A DNA stretch of 60,600 nt, taken from the NCBI GenBank assembly GCA_018267055.1, contig JAFDZF010000140.1, positions 1 to 60,600 on the forward strand, given 5' to 3'. Origin of the DNA: Bacteroidota bacterium (GTDB taxonomy: Bacteria > Bacteroidota > Bacteroidia > Flavobacteriales_F > PHOS-HE28). The notes below the pieces were generated by a model, which worked only from the letters and a program-made list of their open reading frames with translations, ran no database searches and was not told the DNA's origin. Both the position numbers and the translations under genes were made by a program. Below, piece after piece: positions 22,990 to 32,390 of this stretch. Numbering within the stretch: position 1 is the first letter of the stretch; the number at the start of each line of letters is the position of its first letter.

Positions 22990-25031
22990 GCCTGGTCCAG
23001 CTTCTTCACCATGGTGAGGATGGCCGCGATGGCCACCGTCTCCCCGGTCTCGTCGTACACGTCCACCAGGAACTTCACGATCCCCTTCGCTACATCCTCC
23101 GGCGACTTCTTCTCCTGGTCGATCTTCTCCTTCACGGTGAAGCGCACGCCGATGGTCATGCCCGGATACACCGGCTTTACGAACCGGCATTCGTCCAGAC
23201 CGTAGTTCAGCAGTACGGGCCCTTTCTTCGGATCCACGAAGAGGCCGGCGGCCTTCGATAGCACGAAGTAGCCGTGGGCCACGCGTCCGGTGAAGATGGT
23301 GCCCTCCAGGCTGGTGGCGTCCATGTGGGCGTAGAAGTTGTCGCCCGAGACGTTCGCGAAGTTGTGGATGTCCGCCTCGGTCACCGTGTGCTTGGCGGTG
23401 ACCACCGTGTCGCCCACCTGCAGCTCCTCGAAGTGCATGCGGAAGGTGTGGCGCTCCGTTTCGGTGTAGCGCGCGCCCTGCTGGTACTGTTGTGTGAGCG
23501 CGGTGATGGTGGTGGGGCTGCCCTGGATGGCGGTGCGTTGCAGGTAGTGCAGCACGCCGCGCTTGCCGCCCATCTCTTCGCCGCCGCCCGCGCGGCCGGG
23601 CCCGCCGTGCACCAGCGTGGCCAGCGGACTGCCGTGGCCGGTGTTCTCCTTGGCCATGTCGCGGTTGAGCACCAGCATGCGGCCGTGGTGGCTGGCGGCG
23701 CCCCAGACGAACTGCTGGGCGTACGCGTCGTTGTAGGTGGCGATGGTGGCCACCAGCGAGCCCTTGCCCAGCTTGCTCAGCGCCACGGCGTCGTCCAGGT
23801 CGCGGTAGGGCATCAGCGTGCTCACGGGCCCGAAGGCCTCCACGTTGTGGCTCACCTGGTTCTTCCAGGGATCGGGGTTGTGGAGCAGGATGGGGCTCAT
23901 GAAGGCCCCCTTGGCGGCGTCGGCGCCGGTGAGGGCGACCTGCTCGGGATCGCCGAACACGATCTGCGAGCCCTGCATCAGCTCCTTCAAGGCGCGGCGC
24001 ACCTCTTCGCGCTGGGTCTTGCCGGCGAGGGCGCCCATGCGCACGCCCTCGGCACGCGGATCGCCGATCACGGTGCTGCCCAGGCGCTTGCCCAGGGCGA
24101 TCCGCACGTCCTCGAGCACGTTCTCCGGTACCAGGATGCGGCGGGCACCGGTGCAGCGCTGGCCGCATTTGAGGGTGATCTCCCGGCCGACCTCCTTGAT
24201 GAAGAGGTCGTACTCCTCGGTGCCGGGCACGGCGTCGGGGCCGAGCACGATGGCGTTGAGGCTGTCGGCCTCCATGTTGAACGGCACGCTCTCCTCGATG
24301 AGGCGCGGGTGGGCCTTCAGCTTCCGGCCGGTGCCGGCGCTGCCGGTGAAGGTCACCACGTCCTGTTGTTCCACATGGTCGAGCAGGCCTTCGGCGCTGC
24401 CGCAGATCAGCTGGATGGCGCCTTCCGGCACGATGCCGCTGGCCACGATGTCCTGCACCATGGCGGCGGTGAGGTAGCTGGTGACGGTGGCGGGCTTCAC
24501 GATCGCGGGCACGCCGGCCATCCAGTTCACGGCCACCTTCTCCAGCATGCCCCAGATGGGGAAGTTGAAGGCATTGATGTGGATGGCCGCGCCCTCCTTG
24601 GGCACCATGATGTGGTGGCCGATGAAGGTGCCGCCCTTGCTGGTCTTGATGGGGTCGCCGTCCACATAGAAGGGCATGTTGCCCAGGGTGCGGCGCAGGC
24701 TGGCGTTGGCGAAGAGGTTGCCGATGCCGCCCTCGATGTCCACCCAGCTGTCGGCCTTGGTGGCGCCGGTGCGGTAGCTCAGCTGGTAATAGCTCTCCTT
24801 GCGCTCCATCAGGTACAGCGCCAGGGCCTTCAGCATGCGGCCCCGCTCGGGGAAGGTCATCCGGCGCAGGGGTGGTCCGCCCACGGTGCGCGCATAGCGC
24901 AGCATGTCGCCGAAGTCCAATCCGCCGGAGGACGTGGTGGCGATCAGCTCACCGGTGCTGGCATCGACGAGTTCAGCTTGCTTGCCGCTGCCCTTGACCC
25001 ACTGGCCTTGGGCGTAGTTCTCTAATTGCAT
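22986..25031 (-). CDS. paaZ: Bifunctional phenylacetate-degradation protein PaaZ
   Basis: 681 residues. The N-terminal aldehyde dehydrogenase part has N-M-E-A-D (Glu254) and G-Q-R-C-T (Cys293), matching the catalytic Glu256 and Cys295 of E. coli PaaZ. The C-terminal MaoC-like hydratase has D-I-H-N-F-A-N-V-S-G-D-N-F-Y-A-H-M-D, carrying the Asp and His that open the oxepin-CoA ring. PaaZ converts oxepin-CoA to 3-oxo-5,6-dehydrosuberyl-CoA. Both active sites are intact. No paaABCDE genes lie in this window. The gene has a TACCTTCG element just before it and is coupled to a lipoprotein after it. Confidence 0.95.
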   Translation of the reverse strand: MQLENYAQGQWVKGSGKQAELVDASTGELIATTSSGGLDFGDMLRYARTVGGPPLRRMTFPERGRMLKALALYLMERKESYYQLSYRTGATKADSWVDIEGGIGNLFANASLRRTLGNMPFYVDGDPIKTSKGGTFIGHHIMVPKEGAAIHINAFNFPIWGMLEKVAVNWMAGVPAIVKPATVTSYLTAAMVQDIVASGIVPEGAIQLICGSAEGLLDHVEQQDVVTFTGSAGTGRKLKAHPRLIEESVPFNMEADSLNAIVLGPDAVPGTEEYDLFIKEVGREITLKCGQRCTGARRILVPENVLEDVRIALGKRLGSTVIGDPRAEGVRMGALAGKTQREEVRRALKELMQGSQIVFGDPEQVALTGADAAKGAFMSPILLHNPDPWKNQVSHNVEAFGPVSTLMPYRDLDDAVALSKLGKGSLVATIATYNDAYAQQFVWGAASHHGRMLVLNRDMAKENTGHGSPLATLVHGGPGRAGGGEEMGGKRGVLHYLQRTAIQGSPTTITALTQQYQQGARYTETERHTFRMHFEELQVGDTVVTAKHTVTEADIHNFANVSGDNFYAHMDATSLEGTIFTGRVAHGYFVLSKAAGLFVDPKKGPVLLNYGLDECRFVKPVYPGMTIGVRFTVKEKIDQEKKSPEDVAKGIVKFLVDVYDETGETVAIAAILTMVKKLDQA

Positions 25032-25036
25032 GGTGG

Positions 25037-25044
25037 CGAAGGTA
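25037..25044 (-). promoter_or_regulatory. Putative -7 element TACCTTCG
   Basis: Minus strand, 5 nt before the paaZ ATG (25031). It is identical to the elements at 4897 and 32364. Confidence 0.5.
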
Positions 25045-25122
25045 CCGCCCGCGTAACGTCACGCCGGAGACCGGGCGATCGAAGAGCGCGGGGCCCGGTC
25101 CATCGCCCCTGCGCCTCCTGCC

Positions 25123-25130
25123 CATCTTTG
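25123..25130 (+). promoter_or_regulatory. Putative -7 element CATCTTTG
   Basis: Six nt before the ATG at 25137. It deviates from TAnnTTTG at the first base. Confidence 0.35.
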
Positions 25131-25136
25131 CGGACC

Positions 25137-25763
25137 ATGGGGGCCCGGACATCGACCGACCGCCGCCGGGCCGTATGGGCCTGGGCCACGGGCATCGCCT
25201 GCCTGTTGCTCGCGCAATACGCCGTGCGCAAGTACTACCGGCCGGAGTTCTTCGTGTTCGACCCGCTCTCCATCTTCCTGTTCATCGGCTTGTGCGGGGT
25301 CGTGTATGCCGGCGTGCTCATCACCGCGATCCGGACGTGGGGGCCTGGGACACGGCGGGCCTTGTGGTGGCCGGCGGTGTTCCTCGTGGCGACGATCGGC
25401 ATTCTGCTGTTCTTCTCCTCCCGCTGGCAGGAGCGGTCCTCCGCGCCGGTGTTGTTCGATGCGTATTACGATGGCGACATCAACGGCGTGGGGCTCAGGC
25501 TTCGCAGCGATGGCACTTACGAGGCGGTGGACGGGGCCACGATCGGGGGCGACATCCTTTATGGCGACTATCGGCTGATGGGCGACACGATCATGCTGGG
25601 GCGCGAGCACTTCCGCTTGGGCGATGCGCATTGGCGCTTCGGCAACATACTCCTCATAACCGACACGGGCGTGGTCCAGGCACCCGCCTACCGGGGACAG
25701 GACCGGTACCCCTTCGTCATGCGCATCACGCAGGACGACCGCCCCTTCCTCCCGGTGCGCTGA
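25137..25763 (+). CDS. Predicted membrane protein, unknown function
   Basis: 208 residues from the ATG at 25137. Three membrane helices (about 13-27, 43-63, 78-94) are followed by a soluble domain of about 110 residues with D-A-Y-Y-D-G-D-I-N-G-V-G-L-R-L-R-S-D-G-T-Y, a strand-turn pattern seen in small lipocalin-like or beta-sandwich envelope domains. No family is recognised. The stop is one nucleotide from the stop of the convergent MgtC/DUF4010 gene. Confidence 0.72.
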   Translation: MGARTSTDRRRAVWAWATGIACLLLAQYAVRKYYRPEFFVFDPLSIFLFIGLCGVVYAGVLITAIRTWGPGTRRALWWPAVFLVATIGILLFFSSRWQERSSAPVLFDAYYDGDINGVGLRLRSDGTYEAVDGATIGGDILYGDYRLMGDTIMLGREHFRLGDAHWRFGNILLITDTGVVQAPAYRGQDRYPFVMRITQDDRPFLPVR

Positions 25764-25764
25764 G

Positions 25765-27057
25765 CTAGGCTGGGGTGAGATGCAATACCCCCAACGCCAC
25801 CAATGTGGCCACCGCGATGGCGCCGAAGCCCACGCCCACGTAGCGGCGCAGCGTGCGGTCGCCGAAGAAGAGCACGATGGCGTACTTCATCACCGTGTTG
25901 GACAAAGTGGCCAGCAGGATGGCCGTCACGCCCGTGCGGTAGGCGTCCGGCGCGGTGGACCGGCGGGCGAGCGAAAGGGTAATCGCGTCCATGTCGGTAG
26001 CGCCGAACACCAGGCTGGCGCCGTAGAGGCCTTCGGTGCTGAAGCGCTGGTCGGCCAGGGCCATCAGCCATTGCACGGCCATATAGATCGCGGCGAACTG
26101 CAGCGCCACGCCGAAGTTGAGCGGGTTGGAGAGGGCCATCTTTTCCGCCACCCCGTCCTTGCCACCATCGCGTCGGTGGAGGAACAGGGCCGCTCCGATG
26201 GCGACGGCGGCGATGGCCAGGACGGGCAGCGCCAGTCGGCCGGCGAGCGGACGGTTCACCGCCCACGTCTCCAGCAGGATCCGCGGGTACAGCACGGCGG
26301 ACGCGGCGACGATGGCCACCGCCTCCACCGCCCGCTTGACGCCTGCCTGCCCGCGTGTGCGACGGGAAAGGCCGAGGGTGACGGCGGTGCTCGATACCAG
26401 GCCGCCGACCAGGCCGGTAAGGAGGGTGCCCCGCTCCGTGCCCAGGATCTTGGCCAGCAAGTAGCCGGCCAGGCTGATGCCCGAGACCAGCACCACCATC
26501 GTCCAGATGTCGCGCAGGTCCCACACGCCGCCGGGACCGAACGGCCCCGCCGGCAGCACGGGCAGCACCACCGCCGAGATGATCACGAACTGGACGAAGG
26601 CCCGGATCTCCTTCGGCGTGAGCGTGGCGATGAACCGGTGCAGCGGCAGCTTGAACGACAGCAGGAGGGTGATCGCCACGGTGAGGATGGTGGCGAGCAG
26701 CACGTACCCTTGGAAGACCACGGCGCCCACCAGGAACGTGAGCACGCTCGACAGCTCAGTGGTGATGCCGTAGCTGCCCGACCGCGCCGTCAGCGCATAG
26801 GAGGTGATGACCAGGGCCGCATACAGCACCAGGGCCGCGGTGAACAGGAGCGGGCCGTAGCGCTCCGCCAGGAAGGCGGCCAGGAAGCCGAAGAGCGCCA
26901 CGAGCGTGTAGGTGCGCACACCGGCGAACTGCTCTTCGCGATCGACGACCCGCGCGTATTCCCGCTCCAGGCCCACGAGGAACCCCAGGCCCAGGGCGAT
27001 CAGCGCCCGCACCAGCAGCTCCTGGAGCCCTTCGGTCCATGGGACAAGGTCCTCCAT
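25765..27057 (-). CDS. MgtC/SapB-DUF4010 integral membrane protein
   Basis: 430 residues, highly hydrophobic, about 11-12 membrane helices. The N-terminal third (A-L-G-L-G-F-L-V-G-L-E-R-E-Y, G-V-R-T-Y-T-L-V-A-L-F-G, T-E-L-S-S-V-L-T-F-L-V-G-A) is MgtC/SapB. The remainder carries the DUF4010 signature L-V-G-G-L-V-S-S-T-A-V-T-L-G-L-S-R-R and G-A-T-D-M-D-A-I-T-L-S. MgtC proteins are linked to magnesium limitation and ATP synthase control. The role of the DUF4010 half is not known. No magnesium-related gene or leader is visible nearby. Confidence 0.9.
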   Translation of the reverse strand: MEDLVPWTEGLQELLVRALIALGLGFLVGLEREYARVVDREEQFAGVRTYTLVALFGFLAAFLAERYGPLLFTAALVLYAALVITSYALTARSGSYGITTELSSVLTFLVGAVVFQGYVLLATILTVAITLLLSFKLPLHRFIATLTPKEIRAFVQFVIISAVVLPVLPAGPFGPGGVWDLRDIWTMVVLVSGISLAGYLLAKILGTERGTLLTGLVGGLVSSTAVTLGLSRRTRGQAGVKRAVEAVAIVAASAVLYPRILLETWAVNRPLAGRLALPVLAIAAVAIGAALFLHRRDGGKDGVAEKMALSNPLNFGVALQFAAIYMAVQWLMALADQRFSTEGLYGASLVFGATDMDAITLSLARRSTAPDAYRTGVTAILLATLSNTVMKYAIVLFFGDRTLRRYVGVGFGAIAVATLVALGVLHLTPA

Positions 27058-27111
27058 CCGCGATCCGTCGAAGGTCCAAGTTCGGGTTTTCCGCCCGGCC
27101 CGCTCACCGGC

Positions 27112-28341
27112 TCATGGCACCCACACCTTCCCCGCCCAGTGGGCACCAGTGGGGGTACGCATCGTCCACAGGTAGAGGCCGGCCGGACAGGGGAGGCGGT
27201 CCCGTTCCCCGGAGAGGCGGTGCGTCCGCAATGTGCGGCCTTGGAGGTCCATCAGGGCCAGTTCCGCACCGCGGGTGCCGCCGGCCAGCTCCAGCAGGCC
27301 CGGGCCGGCGGCCGTGAGCAGGGGACGGGCGACTTGCGGGTCTTCGCCCAGGCCGACGGGGAGCACTTCCATGCTCCAGCTCACCGTGTCGCTGTTGCCG
27401 CAGGGATCGGCATAGGCATGCGTGAACGTGTACACGCCGGGGCCGGGGAGGGTGAACGTGGGTTCGGCGTCGGTGGACGACTGCCCGTCGGAGCAGGTCC
27501 ACAGGTGCGTGCCCTGGCCGGGGTGGTGGAAACTGACGGCATAGCCATCCTGGCTGCTGCCCGTGATGGTAGCATCGGTGCCGTTAGGCACGTCCAGGTT
27601 CCAGGTCGCGGCGCTGTCCAGCACGATGCTGCTGGCGATGCCTTGCAGGGTGGCCGCGATGCTCGTGGGCAGCGAGGCGGTGTAGGAAGCGCCTACGGTG
27701 CTTTCGCGGAACAGGGTGCTGTAGAACACGCAGGCCGCCAGGTAGGTGCCGGCCAGGGAGGGATGGCTGCCATCGCCGTTGTACAGGCCGATGCCGGGTT
27801 GCGTCTCACGCACCCGCTTCCAGGCCGCTCCCACGGGCGAGACGTAGGCGTCGTTGTCGACGCCCATCTGCAGGTAGCGCTCGCGCAGGAGCGCCTGCAT
27901 GCCCGCATACGTGCACACCGGCGGCCAGCCGATGCAATTGTCCGCGTCGCCGTTCTCCCGGCCCCAGGTCATGTAGAACACGGGCCAGGTGCATTCGTCG
28001 TTCGCTTCGATCAGGTCCACCAGCTGGGCGGCATAGAACAAGGTCGTGGCCGGGTTCGGGAAGGCCGGCATCTGGCTTTGCTCCTGCAGCACCACATAGT
28101 CCCACGGCTGGGATGCAATGGCGTCGAGCGTGGGCGCGTAGGCCGCATGCTGCGAGAACGAGAAGCCGCCCGGGGCGGACATCGCGATGTCCACCGTATC
28201 GCCCAGCGACAGGGCCAGCTGGCGGAAGGTGTTCGGCAGGTCGTTCACATAGGTGTAGCTGTTGCCGATGAAGAGCACCGACGTACGCTGCGCCTGGAGC
28301 GGGAGGGCGAGCAGGCCGAAGAAGAGGAAGCGGGTCCGCAT
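27112..28341 (-). CDS. T9SS cargo: DUF4886/SGNH-type hydrolase
   Basis: 409 residues from the ATG at 28341, where a signal peptide (MRTRFLFFGLLALPLQAQ) begins. Residues about 20-250 are an SGNH-like hydrolase of the DUF4886 group: V-L-F-I-G-N-S-Y-T-Y with the nucleophile Ser, W-D-Y-V-V-L-Q-E-Q-S, T-W-G-R-E-N-G and D-G-S-H-P-S-L-A-G-T-Y with the Asp/His pair. A PKD-like domain (Y-T-F-T-H-A-Y-A-D-P-C-G-N) precedes a C-terminal type A sorting domain. It is probably a secreted esterase or deacetylase, but the substrate is unknown. Confidence 0.88.
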   Translation of the reverse strand: MRTRFLFFGLLALPLQAQRTSVLFIGNSYTYVNDLPNTFRQLALSLGDTVDIAMSAPGGFSFSQHAAYAPTLDAIASQPWDYVVLQEQSQMPAFPNPATTLFYAAQLVDLIEANDECTWPVFYMTWGRENGDADNCIGWPPVCTYAGMQALLRERYLQMGVDNDAYVSPVGAAWKRVRETQPGIGLYNGDGSHPSLAGTYLAACVFYSTLFRESTVGASYTASLPTSIAATLQGIASSIVLDSAATWNLDVPNGTDATITGSSQDGYAVSFHHPGQGTHLWTCSDGQSSTDAEPTFTLPGPGVYTFTHAYADPCGNSDTVSWSMEVLPVGLGEDPQVARPLLTAAGPGLLELAGGTRGAELALMDLQGRTLRTHRLSGERDRLPCPAGLYLWTMRTPTGAHWAGKVWVP

Positions 28342-28346
28342 ACGGA

Positions 28347-28353
28347 CAAAATA
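28347..28353 (-). promoter_or_regulatory. Putative -7 element TATTTTG
   Basis: Minus strand, 5 nt before the ATG at 28341. It is one base shorter than TAnnTTTG. A second element faces the other way at 28453-28460. Confidence 0.35.
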
Positions 28354-28452
28354 GGCGTAGGCCCACCACAGGCGCCGGACAGATGACCGGCCGTCGGAGG
28401 GATCCTGACGGGGCCGTGGCCGCAGGGGGATCCTCCGCATGCCTGTCCGCCC

Positions 28453-28460
28453 TATTTTCG
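28453..28460 (+). promoter_or_regulatory. Putative -7 element TATTTTCG
   Basis: Plus strand, 41 nt before the ATG at 28502 of the LamG protein. It is one base off TAnnTTTG. Confidence 0.4.
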
Positions 28461-28501
28461 GAACGGTCCTTATACGACCATACACGCTTATCCATATACC
28501 C

Positions 28502-29446
28502 ATGAAGCATCATGTACTCCTTCTCCTGGCGGCCGCTTCACTACCGGCGGTCGCGCAAGTACCGTCCAATGTGCCCACCAACGGCCTGGTGGCCTGGTAT
28601 TCCCTGGCCGGCAATGCCAACGACGGCAGCGCCAACGGCCTGGGCGGGTCGGGCATCGGCACCACCGGCACCACCGACCGCAACGGCGTGGCGAACGGCG
28701 CGATGGCGTTCGCGTTCTCGTCCTATGTATCGGTACCGACCCACACGCTCTTCAATACCGGCGATGAGCTGACGGTGACCGCGTGGGTGAACCTGAGCGA
28801 CCCTTCGGCCAACCAGAAGATCATCGGGCGCACCGACCTCGGGTTCAACTCGGGCTTCATCCTGGGCGTGGGCAGCGGCGGCATGAACCCGGAGCTGTGG
28901 GACAGCAACGGCATGCCGCACAGCTTCACGGCGGGCGTCATCAATGCCGACGCCTGGACCCACCTGGCCATCACGTGGTCGGCGGGCGGCGGCCTCACCG
29001 CGTACATCAACGGCACGTCCGTGCTCAACGTGGCCGGTGACGGGGCCCCCATGGGCTCGAACAGCGACCCGCTGATCATCGGTGGCTCGCCCTGGAGCCA
29101 GTCCCCGCTCTACTTCCCCGTGAACGGCAGCATCGACGACGTCGGCATCTGGGACCGCGTGCTCTCCGGCAGCGAGATCGATGGACTGGTCGCACCCGCC
29201 ACCGGCATCACGGAGGCGGCCACGGCGACCCGTCCTCTGGTGGCGTACGATGCGGCGCACGAGCTGGTCACCATCACCGGTGGATCGGGGCACTATGCCC
29301 TGGTGGACGCCCTCGGCAATGTGGTCCGTACCGACCGCCTCGTGGACGGGATCACCGTGGTGCCGGTATCCGCGCTGGCCACGGGCATGTACTTCGTCCG
29401 CCTCGAAGGCACGGCCCAGCGCACCCTGCGCTTCGTGAAGCCCTGA
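28502..29446 (+). CDS. T9SS cargo with a LamG/concanavalin-like domain
   Basis: 314 residues from the ATG at 28502. The signal peptide ends at A-V-A-Q. Residues about 28-235 are a LamG-type jelly roll: L-V-A-W-Y-S-L-A-G-N-A-N-D, F-T-V-type strand E-L-T-V-T-A-W-V-N-L, W-T-H-L-A-I-T-W, G-S-I-D-D-V-G-I-W-D-R-V-L-S, all standard. The end (L-V-A-Y-D-A-A-H-E-L-V ... T-G-M-Y-F-V-R-L ... F-V-K-P) is a type A sorting domain. It is probably a carbohydrate- or surface-binding adhesin. It is convergent with the TonB-dependent receptor, 13 nt away. Confidence 0.9.
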   Translation: MKHHVLLLLAAASLPAVAQVPSNVPTNGLVAWYSLAGNANDGSANGLGGSGIGTTGTTDRNGVANGAMAFAFSSYVSVPTHTLFNTGDELTVTAWVNLSDPSANQKIIGRTDLGFNSGFILGVGSGGMNPELWDSNGMPHSFTAGVINADAWTHLAITWSAGGGLTAYINGTSVLNVAGDGAPMGSNSDPLIIGGSPWSQSPLYFPVNGSIDDVGIWDRVLSGSEIDGLVAPATGITEAATATRPLVAYDAAHELVTITGGSGHYALVDALGNVVRTDRLVDGITVVPVSALATGMYFVRLEGTAQRTLRFVKP

Positions 29447-29459
29447 GCGAGCTGCGCGG

Positions 29460-31418
29460 TCAGTGCCACGTCACCGTGGCGCCGCCGCTCAGCCAGCGGC
29501 CGGGCAGCGGCACGTTCGCGCGGTCCATCTGGTCGGCATCGAGCAGGTTGTAGCCGCTGATGAACAGCTGCACCGGTCCATGCTGCCAGCTCAGGCGTGC
29601 ATCGAGCCGCAGGGTCTCCGGATAGCGCACGGTCCGGTTGTCCGGATAGCGGGCGTAGTTGCCTTCGCGCTGCTGCCAGATGGCGTTGATGCGGAGGGTG
29701 AAGGCCCCTGCACGGCGCTGGCCCCAGAGCACCAGCCGGTGCCGCAGCTGGTCCAGCACGTAGAGCGAGGTGAAGTCGAAGGCCTTCCGGTCGCTCCACT
29801 GGTAGGCATAGAGCACGCCCATGGAGCCGAGGGTGTCGCTGCTGGTCCACGCGGCGTCCAGTTCCAGGCCCTGGATGGATACCTCCGTGAGGTTGGCGGC
29901 GTGCACCGTGGTCTCGCCGGGCAGCAGCACCCAGTCGATGAGGTCGTGGCCCTGCCGGGCGAATGCGGCGAAGGTCGCCCGCCAGCGGTGGCCGTGATAC
30001 CGGTGGCCCACTTCCACCTGATCGCCGTGCTCCGGCCGCAGGTCGATGCTGCCCACCGCGCCGCCGCGGTTGTAGTAAAGGTCCGTGTAGGTGGGCAGGC
30101 GGAAGGCCCGCGCGGCCGATACGAACGAGGTGTGCGACGGGGTCCAGGCGAAATGCAGGTCGGCGCCCGGAAGCCATTCCGGCGTGTACGCGCTGTTGAT
30201 GTTCAGCAGCACGCCCGCGTCCACGCCCAGGCGGCCTTTGCTCCAGCGATGGTCCACATGCACCGCCCCATTGGTGCGCGCATCGCTGCGGGTGTATTCC
30301 TCGCGGGAGCCCGCCACCGGCACGGGGTCGGCCAGTGGCTTGCCGAGCACGTTGCTGAAGATGCCTTCCTGGCGCACGTGCACGCCCAAGGCGGTGGTGC
30401 CACCCTTCCAGGTACGGCTCACCTGGGCCTCGGCGCCCCAGACGCGGGTGCGGTGCGCATTGTGGAAGGTATAGAACAAGGTGGGCGCGAACCGCGCCGT
30501 GTCCGCCTCGCCGCGGATGAAGTAGCCGTTGCTGTAGCGGTAGTGGTCCGCATCCTCCCGGAACAGCTCGAAGCGGTCGTTGTGCTGGCGGAAATAGCTG
30601 CGCACCGTCCAGTTCCAGGTGCCGCGGTGCCGCAGCTCCAGCCCTCCGATCATCGTGGTGGTGATCTCCTGCTGGTCGGGGTAGCGGGAAGAATAGAAGT
30701 CCTGCGCCCCGAAGCGCTTGTAGGCCCAGCCGCCCTGCCCGCGCAGCTCGATGCGCTTCCAGGCCTTGCCGATGGCGAGGTGGGCGCCGCTCTGGTCGAA
30801 ATCCGTGTTGGGCCGGAAGCCGTCGCTGTGGCCATGGTGGCCCGAGACCCGGAAGCCCACGCCCTTCGTGGTCCATTCCTGCATGGCCCGCACGCGCCAG
30901 CTGCCGAACTCGCCGCCATCGACGGTGAACGAGCCGCGCGTGCCCTGCGGGCGCCGGGTGATCAGGTTCACCGCTCCGCTGAACGCGCCCGCCCCGAAGG
31001 TGCGCGAGGCCCCCCCGTAGAGCACCTCGATGCGTTCCAGGCCGTCGCCCAGCAGGGGAAGGTCCATCAGGTGGTGGCCGGTCTGCGGGTCGCTCATGGG
31101 GATGCCGTCCACCAGCACCAGCACCTGGTCGAAGGTGCCCCCGCGTATGCCCAGGTCGGTCTGCACGTCGAACGGTCCGCGCTGCCGCACGTCCACCAGG
31201 GTCTGGTCGCGCAGGATCTCGCTCACCTCCGGACGCGGAGCGTCCTTCAGCATGCGTGCATCGACCACTTGCAGGTGGCGGCCCGCCCGTTCCAGGGGGC
31301 CGGGGATGCGCGTGGCCGTCACGCTCACGCTGTTGAGCCGGGTGGTATCGCCTTGCGCGAAGAGGAGGGGACCGGAGAGGAAAGCGAGGAGGAGGGTGGA
31401 GAGGGGGCGGTGGAGCAT
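29460..31418 (-). CDS. TonB-dependent outer-membrane receptor
   Basis: 652 residues. A signal peptide (ends L-L-F-A-Q) leads to a plug domain with V-S-V-T-A-T-R-I-P-G, R-G-P-F-D-V-Q-T-D-L-G-I-R-G-G-T-F-D-Q-V-L-V-L-V-D-G-I-P-M-S and R-I-E-V-L-Y-G-G-A-S-R-T-F-G-A-G-A-F-S-G-A-V-N-L-I-T. The remaining about 500 residues are beta-barrel strands. Length and plug spelling resemble small BtuB-like receptors, and it lacks the N-terminal carboxypeptidase-like domain of SusC proteins. The ligand could be a cobalamin or a siderophore. No partner gene is adjacent. Confidence 0.93.
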   Translation of the reverse strand: MLHRPLSTLLLAFLSGPLLFAQGDTTRLNSVSVTATRIPGPLERAGRHLQVVDARMLKDAPRPEVSEILRDQTLVDVRQRGPFDVQTDLGIRGGTFDQVLVLVDGIPMSDPQTGHHLMDLPLLGDGLERIEVLYGGASRTFGAGAFSGAVNLITRRPQGTRGSFTVDGGEFGSWRVRAMQEWTTKGVGFRVSGHHGHSDGFRPNTDFDQSGAHLAIGKAWKRIELRGQGGWAYKRFGAQDFYSSRYPDQQEITTTMIGGLELRHRGTWNWTVRSYFRQHNDRFELFREDADHYRYSNGYFIRGEADTARFAPTLFYTFHNAHRTRVWGAEAQVSRTWKGGTTALGVHVRQEGIFSNVLGKPLADPVPVAGSREEYTRSDARTNGAVHVDHRWSKGRLGVDAGVLLNINSAYTPEWLPGADLHFAWTPSHTSFVSAARAFRLPTYTDLYYNRGGAVGSIDLRPEHGDQVEVGHRYHGHRWRATFAAFARQGHDLIDWVLLPGETTVHAANLTEVSIQGLELDAAWTSSDTLGSMGVLYAYQWSDRKAFDFTSLYVLDQLRHRLVLWGQRRAGAFTLRINAIWQQREGNYARYPDNRTVRYPETLRLDARLSWQHGPVQLFISGYNLLDADQMDRANVPLPGRWLSGGATVTWH

Positions 31419-31476
31419 GCGGTGGAAAAGGAGGGCGAAGATGCTCAGTCCGCCACGAACCGACGGAGCCGGGCGC

Positions 31477-32277
31477 TCAACCCTTCACCACCCGCTGCGC
31501 CAGCGTGCCTTCCGCATGCACCACCTGGAGCAGGTACAGGCCCGCGGGAACATCGGCCACATCAAGCTCGAGGCGGCCGGTGCGCTGCGAGCCGAAGTCC
31601 CGCACCGTACGGCCCTGGCCGTCCAGCAGGCGGACGGTGAGCGGGCGCAGGTCCGGGAGCAGCGTCACATTGAGCCGGTCGGTCGCCGGGTTGGGCGCCA
31701 CATGCAGCACCGCCAGGCGGCCGGCGTCGCTGATGCCCAAAGGGGCGCTGGCGGCGTTCACCTTCAGCGCATCGAAGAAGCCGTGCGCCTCCGCGGCGGC
31801 GGGATCCATGTTGAGCACCACGCCGAACTCGCTCCCCGGGAAGCCGGGCGCATAGAGCTTGGGCTCCAGGAACACGCCGGTCCAGCTGTGCGAGGCGGTC
31901 TCCGCATTGTCGTAGTAGAAGCTGTAGCCGCCTTCACGATCGAGCCAGCCCAGGCCGATGCGTGCGATGTTGCCGTCCTTGAAGGCCCCTTCCACACGGA
32001 TGAAGGCGCTCACACTGTAGTACAGCGTCGGGTCGTACGCGATGGGGTGGAAGAGGAAGGGCATTCCCCAAGGCTCGGCCAGCGGGGGCGAGCACAGGTC
32101 CTTGCTCTCCTTCGAGATGCACCACGGGCTGTTGTACCCCGGCGCGAACACCGGAGTGTTCCCGGTCCAGAACCAGCCTTGGTCGAGCGTCCCGGATTCG
32201 AAATCCTGGGTGAACGTCTGTGCGTGCGCAGGCATGGCGAGCACCAGGACGGGCATGAGCAGGGCGGCGGTGCGCAT
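31477..32277 (-). CDS. T9SS-type secreted protein, unknown N-terminal domain
   Basis: 266 residues from the ATG at 32277 (signal peptide ends M-P-A-H-A-Q). The first 175 mature residues begin F-T-Q-D-F-E-S-G-T-L-D-Q-G-W-F-W, which is typical of surface jelly-roll domains, but no family is clear. The last 75 residues (V-A-P-N-P-A-T-D-R-L-N-V ... A-G-L-Y-L-L-Q-V-V ... R-V-V-K-G) form a type A sorting domain. The gene is divergent from the neighbour at 32391 and shares the 113-bp spacer with it. Confidence 0.83.
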   Translation of the reverse strand: MRTAALLMPVLVLAMPAHAQTFTQDFESGTLDQGWFWTGNTPVFAPGYNSPWCISKESKDLCSPPLAEPWGMPFLFHPIAYDPTLYYSVSAFIRVEGAFKDGNIARIGLGWLDREGGYSFYYDNAETASHSWTGVFLEPKLYAPGFPGSEFGVVLNMDPAAAEAHGFFDALKVNAASAPLGISDAGRLAVLHVAPNPATDRLNVTLLPDLRPLTVRLLDGQGRTVRDFGSQRTGRLELDVADVPAGLYLLQVVHAEGTLAQRVVKG

Positions 32278-32363
32278 GGGGGCGGAGGCTGGGTCGCAGA
32301 AAAGATACGGCGACATCGCCGCCCGGAGCCTGCTGCGGACAGGTCGTCCCCTCCGGCGGGGGC

Positions 32364-32371
32364 TACCTTCG
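32364..32371 (+). promoter_or_regulatory. Putative -7 element TACCTTCG
   Basis: 19 nt before the ATG at 32391. It is identical to the elements before 4909 and paaZ. Confidence 0.5.
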
Positions 32372-32390
32372 GCACCCGTCCCCCTCGCTC

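Noticed and set aside
29463-31640. 725-residue plus-strand frame
   Set aside because: Antisense to the TonB-dependent receptor.
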